Positions 52,317 to 58,090 of a stretch of 58,090 nt of DNA are shown here, piece by piece. The DNA is from an uncultured Eubacterium sp. (GTDB taxonomy: Bacteria; Bacillota; Clostridia; Lachnospirales; Lachnospiraceae). A program made the position numbers and the translations under genes. The notes beneath the pieces are model-generated. The model was not told where the DNA came from. It worked only from the letters and a program-made list of their open reading frames with translations, and did not search any database. The stretch spans positions 1 through 58,090 of the forward strand of contig CAKRFN010000016.1 in the NCBI GenBank assembly GCA_934320655.1. The letters run 5' to 3'. The first letter of the stretch is position 1, and the number at the start of each line of letters is the position of its first letter.

Positions 52317-53082
52317 TTACTCAAGTTCCCCTTTAAACACATATCGTCCCTTGCCATTACCCTTTACCGCCTCAACAACCTCAATCTCTCTCAATTTAAA
52401 CATAATCGCACGTGAAGTAGTAGGCGAGCAATCAAGTATCCGCTGTATCTCCGAAGCACCAAATACTTGTCTGGCATCAATTTCATCATACACTTTTAAT
52501 AAATTTTCCTGTGTTGGCAATTTATAAGATTTCTTCGTAAGTGCACATCTCATCTCCTCAATAGTCAGCTTTCCATTTTGAATAATCGGGTTTTCCTCCT
52601 CAATAATCGGGTTTTCCTCCTCAATAATCGGGTTTTCCTCCTCAATAATCGGGTTTTTAGATTCAAAAGCCGATTTTTTAGCACTTGCATTATAAATAAT
52701 CGTTTTTAGAATAAATGCATCAACATAATAAACCGGATTCTGCAATCCGGCACTCTCTAATTCAATGCACATACGGTCAACACCTTCGCCATATTCCTTA
52801 ACATATTTGTATGCTTTTAAATATTCAGCAATTCTTGGGTTCCTTGAAAAATGTGTATGGCGAATATTGCTAGCCTTAACAAGCCCCGGAAGCTTTCCCG
52901 GACTTTCTACTACAATACGATCATCAAACATTTTTACCTGTATTTCTGTCCCGGTTATACTATAAGACCTATGTGTAACGGCATTCACAATAATCTCCTG
53001 CCGCACAAACTTAGGATATTCTTCTTCCGTTACAAATAACCCATCAACCAATGTGCCAGCAAATCGAATAACGCTATTATTT
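52317..53082 (-). pseudogene. 5'-truncated RecG-like/AlbA_2 transcriptional regulator
   Basis: The readable part (244 residues from 53051, homology extending a few codons upstream to a stop at about 53091) matches the C-terminal half of proteins with an AlbA_2 DNA-binding domain followed by a HATPase-like RecG-type domain. Visible are EIIVNAVTHRSYSITGTEIQ, DDRIVVESPGKLPG, NPRIAEYLKAYKYVKEYGEG. A winged helix (ARQVFGASEIQRILDCSPTT) closes the protein. The N-terminal AlbA_2 domain is missing and replaced by an unrelated fragment. A run of NPIIEEE repeats joins the domains. Confidence 0.75.
52581..52657 (-). repeat. In-frame 21-bp tandem repeat (NPIIEEE)
   Basis: Three identical 21-bp copies start at 52581, 52602 and 52623, with a partial fourth at 52644. 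They encode an acidic linker of NPIIEEE units. Perfect identity and a length divisible by three suggest recent slippage that keeps frame. Confidence 0.9.
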
Positions 53083-53214
53083 CATCTTCACGATATCCAT
53101 TCCCTATATCTTCCTCTGTCGATGTTTTGTCTAATTTAACCTCAGACTGAAATCCAATATCCTAATCATCAAGATTAAATCCTCTTTCCCATAGTTCCTG
53201 CTCTGTAAACCCTG
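53076..53214 (-). pseudogene. Unidentified coding fragment with in-frame stop
   Basis: A minus-strand frame reads KLTGFTEQELWERGFNLDD, a TAG stop, then DIGFQSEVKLDKTSTEED and on to about 53060. The composition is protein-like and the stop replaces what could be a Trp codon. I do not recognise the family. It fills the space between the ATPase fragment and the truncated regulator, so it looks like another deletion remnant. Confidence 0.45.
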
Positions 53215-54180
53215 TTAATTTACAGAGTTTCTATAAAGTTTTATCCCATTATACAAAGATAAAAACTTTTGGATATCATCCAATGAATACATTTCAACTC
53301 TAGGATTAATCTCCTGTTGCAAGTACTTTACATAATCTACATATATTTTTCCGACAGCATTATCCTGCTTGAAATTATATGCTCGTCCTTCAATCGGTAA
53401 TATAGCCATCAATTCTGCGAGCTCTTTTTCCACTTGTTTTACTAAGAATTCCTCTAAACCCTCCTGATTTTTGACATCCGTATATTCTTTCTTTCTCTTC
53501 TCCTTAATTTTATTTACCAGTTCCTCATGTGAGATAGTAACATCTAAAGATGCATCATAGCGTTCCCTATAATCAGCAAAAAGTTTAATATACTCATCTT
53601 TTTCTCTTCTATATTTCGGGAAATAGGAAACCGGCTTAATACACGATCTATGCGTTTTTTCTATAAACTGAGGGGTCAGCTTCAAACTCATATTTAATTC
53701 AATTTTCCCATTTATATTCCGTATCTCAAAATTATTAACACTTTCAGCAAAGTTTAATATTTCCAAATCAAAACCAGACTCAATCTGTATACCATTATTA
53801 TAGAAAGCTATTTCAATATTTTGTACCGTTTTGTCATATGGAGAAATTAAAAATGATGTTGCTGCTCGTAATTCATCCGTCAGTGTCACTTTACTTTTAT
53901 TGAATAACTCTAACTGCAGTGGTTCATTGATAAGCTCACTTTTTTTAACATCTATTATCCACATTCTTGTATAAGCTTCTGCCATTTTAGGTAATTCATA
54001 ATATGGAAATTCGAATTCATCAATTTTTTCAGAGTTCACCAACGCCTTCCAATCAATTACAATAACTTTTCGTTGTTCATCATCCTTTGATGCAGTCTCA
54101 AGAATAAGCGTTTTCCCCAAACGTTGTGCAGCGAGTCGTCCAATACCTTTTTCGCCAAGATTTTTGTTCTCATAGCCCCT
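53215..54180 (-). pseudogene. Fragment of a MutL/MORC-like GHKL ATPase (restriction-system type)
   Basis: Reading the ATPase frame from just after a TAA at 54181-54183 gives RGYENKNLGEKGIGRLAAQR, then LGKTLILETASKDDEQRKVI. GEKGIGRLA is the G-box of GHKL ATPases of the MutL/MORC type. The segment with the N-box Asn is absent. After about 300 residues the frame stops at IQKFLSLYNGIKLYRNSVN, which resembles the start of the S5-fold catalytic segment (G-V-K-I-Y-R pattern) rather than a natural end. Both ends are therefore missing. Related ATPases are known from restriction-modification operons with a cytosine methyltransferase. Confidence 0.7.
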
Positions 54181-54944
54181 TTAATCTTCAATTGCAATTC
54201 TTTCGGAATATCAGCAGTAAATGCATTCTGTCCCGGCTTAATATATTTTAATCGTTCTACAACCTGATGAGATTGCTTAGTTAATTCGTTATTTGCTACA
54301 TCCTTAGGTATCGGTGGAACTTCTAGTGCAGTTTTACAAGTTACATCTATATTCTTGTATGGTTCTGGACTAGGTATTTTAAATTCATACGGCAAATCTG
54401 CTCGAATTCCCACAATAATCATTCTGTGTCTTGCTTGCGGTACACCATATTGTTCAAATTTATACAAATTTGGATATATTCTATATCCGGCTTCAATCAT
54501 ATCCTCTTTGATTTTTTCAAAAGCCTTTCCTTCATTTGCACTTTTTAATCCACCTACATTTTCTGCTAAGAACCATAATGGTTTATATCTTTTTAGCACT
54601 TTTATGCCATACGAATACAACGGTCCAAATGTGCCATTAAATCCTTTTTGTTCTCCTACAACAGAAAAATCGTTACAAGGAAATCCAAAAGCTAATGCAT
54701 CTATATCTTCCAAAGATTCTATATCCAATTTACAAACATCACCACATATAACCGATTCCGGATCATCCGGACAAATATTCCGAGTATATGTCTTACACGT
54801 ATCTAAATCATAATCATTTGCCCACTTGTGTATAATTTTATACTCCGAATTCTCTATTTGAGAATTAACTGCAGCATAAGCGAGTCCACCCGGACCACAA
54901 AACAATTCTCCCAGTCTAAATTCCTTAACTTCTTTTGACTCCAT
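54057..54944 (-). pseudogene. DNA (cytosine-5) methyltransferase, C-terminally truncated and fused out of frame
   Basis: The 295-codon frame begins with the motif I FCGPGG (15-20). It continues through the catalytic GFPCNDFS (Cys90), ENVGG (128-132) and QARHRMIIVG (170-179). Motifs IX and X (including the GN...V segment that completes the SAM pocket) are absent. Residues from about 257 on are an out-of-frame reading of the GHKL ATPase gene, so the true homology ends near 54180. The enzyme is probably inactive, since motif X is needed for folding. TAATG overlap with the upstream regulator. Confidence 0.8.
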
Positions 54945-55153
54945 TATATTTCTTCTCCATTCGTTAATATAAAATTCCGTTTAAACTCGACCCCAACCGC
55001 ATCTGCAATTTCATTTAAATCATCAATGGTAAAACTCTCTCTTTTCATCTTTGCATTAAAACTTTGTGGAGATTTACCTAATCTGCGTGCTAGTTCGGCC
55101 TCGCTCACATTACATCTAACACACAAGATTTTAATTTGTTCAGATATCGTCAT
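54944..55153 (-). CDS. Small XRE-family HTH protein (control-protein-like)
   Basis: A 69-residue protein that is mostly one helix-turn-helix (SEAELARRLGKSPQSFNAKM, IDDLNEIADAVGVEFKRNFI). Its stop overlaps the methyltransferase start (TAATG), so the two are translationally coupled. This is the arrangement of restriction-modification controller genes. It appears intact and has a good promoter. Confidence 0.85.
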   Translation of the reverse strand: MTISEQIKILCVRCNVSEAELARRLGKSPQSFNAKMKRESFTIDDLNEIADAVGVEFKRNFILTNGEEI

Positions 55154-55176
55154 ATAGTAATCCTCCTAACATCACT

Positions 55177-55205
55177 ATTATAAATGTATTTATTGATAAA
55201 ATCAA
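55177..55205 (-). promoter_or_regulatory. Promoter of the xre-methyltransferase genes
   Basis: Minus strand TTGATT (55200-55205), 17-nt spacer, perfect TATAAT (55177-55182). The -35 is part of the palindrome TTGAT-TTT-ATCAA, a possible site for the XRE protein. Confidence 0.7.
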
Positions 55206-55604
55206 CGCAAACATTAAGCATATATCATTTTTCAAAATGTATGCCCTCCCTTATGCTCAGTACTAACTTCCCCCTTCCTCCACTGCCTTCCCAACTATCA
55301 TTCCACCACTCGCCCAGCCCTTCGCCAGATACGCACTCTGTGCCCACAGCCCTATTCGTGCATCAATACATGGGATTCTCCCCTGAACCTCTGTATATTT
55401 TCTAGGTGCTCCATTTATTGGCGTCACTTTCTAAAAGGTGCTCCTAAAAGTGAAATACCTATGTTTTATCCAAAGAGTTTTAGAGATTTTCCCTAACCGA
55501 TACAGCATTTTGTCACGAATATCCAAAATGCGTATCTGGCAGAAGACACTTCTAAATTAACCTGCGTCATTTTACAACATACAAATACTATTCCGGCACA
55601 TAGC
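55206..55604. other. Gap without a supported gene
   Basis: No convincing coding sequence. It holds a C-rich plus-strand stretch (about 55240-55370) and TAAAAGGTGCTCCTAAAAG-like repeats near 55433. It is probably decayed mobile DNA. Confidence 0.4.
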
Positions 55605-55630
55605 AAAACCGACTTGATTTCCCCAGTCGG
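55605..55630 (-). terminator. Terminator-like hairpin
   Basis: CCGACT (55609-55614) pairs with AGTCGG (55625-55630); the minus-strand stem is followed by T4. It lies just past the coding remnant ending at 55651 and is probably its old terminator. Confidence 0.65.
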
Positions 55631-55650
55631 CTCTACTTCTGCTTATCTTC

Positions 55651-55855
55651 CTACCACACACTCAAATCATCCAACACATCCAGCCACACCTGCATCTCCC
55701 CGCTAAGCATCATCCTTACATACTCCACCGGCTCCTCGATAGCCAGGGCATCCGTCTTTCCTTAGAAGTTGGGAGTAGTCCGAAGCACCTGCTCCCATTT
55801 CCCGCAATCTAGACTGGTTACATAGTTTGCATCATAGTAAATTACATTTACCGTA
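55651..55855 (-). pseudogene. Unidentified gene remnant with one in-frame stop
   Basis: A minus-strand frame reads TVNVIYYDANYVTSLDCGKW, continues to TTPNF, hits TAA at 55762-55764, then continues GKTDALAIEEPVEYVRMMLS to DVLDDLSVW and a natural TAG. No start is present. It directly follows the integrase remnant, so it is likely a cargo gene of the same element. Family not recognised. Confidence 0.5.
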
Positions 55856-56500
55856 TTATTCTGCCTGTCGTAAAAACCGCCTACCATCCACCTGTTTCTG
55901 CTTGTTCGGATAAAGATGTCCATGGATATTCATGGTTGTATTCACAGAATCGTGTCCTACTCGCTGTGTAATTACAAAAGGCTGCATTCCCTTTTCGATT
56001 AACAACGCGATATGACTGCGACAAAGATCATGGACCCGTATAGGCTTCAACTTTACTATTTCCCTCTTCTGTTTCATCTTCTTCTGAATTGTCCTATCCG
56101 TAATTGAAAAGATTCTCTCCTCCAGTGTCAACCCATACTACCTGTCCAAGAAGTTCTTCAATTTCTCCTGCAAAAACTTTGGAATTGTAATCTTACGATT
56201 GGAACTCTCCGTTTTCGACGGTGTAATATAATTCGTCTGATTTCTCCGGTAATACGTCTCGGAGATACGCACCGTCCACCTTCAAAATCAATATCCCCAC
56301 TTGTCAGTGCCAATAGTTCTCCCACCCGACAACCAAGCCAGAACAACATCTGAAAGATAATCCGGCACATCTGCTCTTCCTCTACAAAGCCTTGTATGAA
56401 CTGCTCATACTCATCCTTTGTCCAAACGTTCCCACTGCTGGACATCCTTCTTGGTTGCAGATCCACGCTTCATCTTGGACTTCCTCTCATCTCCCGCTTA
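55856..56500 (-). pseudogene. Decayed tyrosine recombinase (integrase)
   Basis: Pieces of one integrase are spread over two frames. WLGCRVGELLALTSGDIDFE carries the first catalytic Arg. A frameshift near 56275 leads to VRISETYYRRNQTNY and RKITIPKFLQEKLKNFLDR. A TAG at about 56139 follows. The last part has IRVHDLCRSHIALLIEKG and RVGHDSVNTTMNIHGHLYPN. The usual HDLRH(S)H is HDLCRSH, and the catalytic Tyr position reads His. Upstream, KRGSATKKDVQQWE resembles the arm-binding N-terminus, but the core-binding domain is largely deleted. It cannot be functional. Confidence 0.85.
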
Positions 56501-56548
56501 GTTATAGCAACTATTTTGTTACTATATAAAGTTGGAAGGAGATACACG

Positions 56549-56605
56549 ATGGTTATTGATGAACGAATAAAACAAATTAGAAATTTCCGCAAACTGACCT
56601 TCTTT
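56549..56605 (+). pseudogene. Truncated 5' end of a small regulator-like gene
   Basis: GGAAGGAG followed by ATG starts MVIDERIKQIRNFRKLT, which resembles the first helix of an XRE-family regulator. The frame then runs into the tuf-type terminator and ends artificially at 56634. It looks like an element gene cut at the chromosomal junction. Confidence 0.5.
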
Positions 56606-56617
56606 AGACAAAAGGAA

Positions 56618-56652
56618 AGCCGCAACTCCTCATAAAATGAGGAATTGCGGCT
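56618..56652 (-). terminator. tuf-type terminator
   Basis: A 16-bp stem (56618-56633 with 56637-56652, 3-nt loop). The one imperfect pair is a G-U on the minus strand and C-A on the plus strand, showing that it works for minus-strand RNA. T-rich sequence follows. It lies 35 bp after the tuf stop codon. Confidence 0.85.
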
Positions 56653-56686
56653 AATAGTTTAAGTCTCTATGATACTAAATCAATGA

Positions 56687-56740
56687 TTACTCGATGATAG
56701 TAGCAACACGGCCTGATCCAACAGTACGTCCACCTTCACG
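56687..56740 (-). pseudogene. tuf: Last 17 codons of tuf (EF-Tu), probable attachment site
   Basis: The minus strand reads REGGRTVGSGRVATIIE and TAA, the invariant C-terminus of EF-Tu. The homology stops abruptly at 56740; the preceding bases do not encode the expected FAI. The rest of tuf is absent from the window. With the downstream tuf-type terminator kept, this fits the duplicated 3' end left when an element integrates into tuf. Confidence 0.9.
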
Positions 56741-56895
56741 TTATTTGAATACCATTTTTCGATATATTTCCTATGCTTTCTATGGCTGAAATCGGCATAT
56801 TTTCGTTGGATTTCCCAGTCTTATTTATATTTGCATGATTTTTTGGCACCGTTTTGGCACCGGATACTTCTCTTAACCAAACTGGAAGTTTACTT
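56736..56895 (-). pseudogene. Possible integrase C-terminal tail abutting the tuf site
   Basis: A minus-strand frame reads ESKLPVWLREVSGAKTVPKN, continues for about 35 residues and stops at a TGA (56736-56738) that lies inside the tuf-derived sequence. A SGAKTVPK-type tail ending at an att site is reminiscent of tyrosine integrases. No catalytic motif remains, so this identification is tentative. Confidence 0.4.
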
Positions 56896-56907
56896 TCCCT
56901 ATTTCTA

Positions 56908-57870
56908 TTATTTAGTAAAATTCAATAATTCTTGAACCTTTTCTCGATATTCTTGGTTGTGATCTAACCATATTTCTGTATGTTCACTATCAGTTACCGT
57001 CCAAATCATTTTAATTTCTTCATTTTGTATTGAATCATATATTTCTTGTCCCATAAACTGTGGGGTTAATGTATCCGCTTCACTGTTTATTACCAAAACC
57101 GGAATTTCAATATCTGCAATTTTGTCACATACATTTGCATCATCATAACTAAATCCCAATTCCATTTTGTTGATAATGTTGCCACAGAATGTCATGTAAG
57201 ATATAGGCAATCCAATATCCATCTTTCTCATTTCTTCTTCTACCATCCATTTCATATCACTAACCGGACAATCTAGAATCAGAAAATCCACTTTGTTTTC
57301 AACATCCTTATCTCCCATTGCTAATCCTGCAGTTGCTCCACCAAACGATGTACCCCATATTCCTATCACTTGCTCCGGTGCATGGCTATAGACATAATCA
57401 ATGTAATCAATCAAATCATACTTTTCCCAGTATCCAAATGTAGTATATTGAGCTGTATTTTCGTTGCTACTTCTCTGGTCATAAGTCAATACATTATATC
57501 CTTTCTGCAAAAACATTTCTGCTAAAGGATAATTGGTATAACGATTTCCACCAAGACCATGCACTAAAATAACTGTTGGATTATTCTTATCTCCTTCTTC
57601 ACCAAGAGCATATATGTAATCTGCCGGTATCATATGTCCATCAAAAGTTGAAGTGATTTCAACTTTTTCTATAGTATATGTACTGCAGAAAACATCATAA
57701 TCCATATTATATCTTTCCCAAAAACTATCTTTCACTTTTGAAGTATCTTCACAAGTAACCAATTGAGTAGACCCCATGAAAACTTGCGTCCCTATAAAAT
57801 AGGACATTCCCACAAACAAAAGTAAAATAACTATAACTATTATCAACAATATTTTTGTCCATTTCTTCAT
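56908..57870 (-). CDS. Membrane-anchored alpha/beta hydrolase
   Basis: A 320-residue protein with an N-terminal TM segment (about 7-28) followed by an extracytoplasmic alpha/beta-hydrolase domain. Present are the oxyanion region LVHGLGGNRY, the nucleophile elbow GIWGTSFGGA (Ser), a catalytic-type Asp in NSEADTLTP and His in SEHTEIW. Similar Firmicute proteins are annotated as lysophospholipase-like or BAAT/prolyl-oligopeptidase-like hydrolases. Substrate unknown. Its AT-rich composition and position beyond the tuf remnant suggest it is cargo of the integrated element. Confidence 0.88.
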   Translation of the reverse strand: MKKWTKILLIIVIVILLLFVGMSYFIGTQVFMGSTQLVTCEDTSKVKDSFWERYNMDYDVFCSTYTIEKVEITSTFDGHMIPADYIYALGEEGDKNNPTVILVHGLGGNRYTNYPLAEMFLQKGYNVLTYDQRSSNENTAQYTTFGYWEKYDLIDYIDYVYSHAPEQVIGIWGTSFGGATAGLAMGDKDVENKVDFLILDCPVSDMKWMVEEEMRKMDIGLPISYMTFCGNIINKMELGFSYDDANVCDKIADIEIPVLVINSEADTLTPQFMGQEIYDSIQNEEIKMIWTVTDSEHTEIWLDHNQEYREKVQELLNFTK

Positions 57871-57911
57871 CGTTTTCTCCTAAAAATTCAAATTTTTTTA
57901 TTATCCAAGCT

Positions 57912-58090
57912 CTAAATCCAGCCACCTGGCATTTGCCCAGCTACGCTCTTTTTTTTGTAGAAACTCATCACTAAAACAAAAGATATAAGCTGACCTAGAT
58001 TTCCTGCAAAATTATTATATGATTGTAATAAACCTGCAAATCCCTCTCCATCTTTGAGGTAGGATGATAAATCAAATACTTTTTCATGTA
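57912..58090 (-). CDS. Partial protein running off the right edge
   Basis: An open minus-strand frame enters from the window edge and ends at TAG (57912-57914). The 59 visible residues include EKVFDLSSYLKDGEGFAGLL and a hydrophobic NLGQLISFVLVMSFY followed by KKK, as in a C-terminal membrane segment. Not recognised. Confidence 0.5.
   Translation of the reverse strand, partial: HEKVFDLSSYLKDGEGFAGLLQSYNNFAGNLGQLISFVLVMSFYKKKSVAGQMPGGWI

Noticed and set aside
52560..52680. Possible CRISPR array from the repeated 21-bp units
   Set aside because: The copies are contiguous with no spacers and are in frame within a coding sequence, so they are a tandem coding repeat.
53215..54120. Type II restriction endonuclease partner of the methyltransferase
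   Set aside because: The position suggested it, but the other-frame reading shows the GHKL box GEKGIGRLA continuous with this protein, so it is an ATPase fragment.

Overview
The window looks like a chromosomal segment of a Lachnospiraceae-type Clostridium (anaerobic gut Firmicute). Support: a Firmicute S10-spc-alpha order with rpsZ-type S14, a ~180-residue L17, MutS2, a YhaM-type nuclease, LrgAB, YesM/YesN-type regulators, TRAP transport next to a GlpA-like/DUF1667 set, and AGGAGG ribosome sites throughout. No rRNA or tRNA gene was seen.

Layout. (1) 0.4-8.8 kb, minus strand: mutS2, response regulator, histidine kinase, a membrane HtrA/PDZ protein that has lost its whole catalytic triad, yhaM and rlmD. 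(2) 8.9-25.5 kb, minus strand: the complete ribosomal protein supercluster from rpsJ to rplQ with secY, adk, map, infA and rpoA. It starts from a strong promoter and a ~410-nt structured leader, has an internal promoter before rpmJ, and ends in a perfect terminator. (3) 25.5-32.2 kb: a divergent RNA methyltransferase, then a C_GCAxxG_C_C protein, a FadR-type regulator and lrgAB with a textbook FadR-like operator, followed by AGCS and NhaC transporters. (4) 32.4-42.6 kb: an alpha-galactoside-type ABC operon (binding protein, two permeases, GH36 enzyme) beside a three-gene sensory operon (YesM kinase, YesN regulator, second binding lipoprotein). Both promoters carry similar tandem direct repeats at the same distance from the -10 box. 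(5) 42.6-50.7 kb: TRAP transporter, GntR regulator, GlpA-like oxidoreductase, FAD oxidoreductase, DUF1667 protein and a PfkB (KDG-kinase-like) kinase, probably a hydroxy- or sugar-acid pathway. (6) 51-58 kb: an AT-rich accessory region of decayed mobile DNA.

The accessory region is the most unusual part. A 5-cytosine methyltransferase truncated after its target-recognition region is joined out of frame to a MutL/MORC-like GHKL ATPase fragment that still shows its GEKGIGRLA box. This is followed by other gene fragments, a coding 21-bp tandem repeat, a tyrosine integrase with frameshift and stop, and, at 56.69-56.74 kb, the last 17 codons of tuf (EF-Tu) with a tuf-type terminator. I infer that an element integrated into the 3' end of tuf and that the body of tuf lies to the right of this window.

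Starts were chosen from ribosome-binding-site position and family conservation. Functions are assigned by recognised motifs and family memory only; no database search was run.
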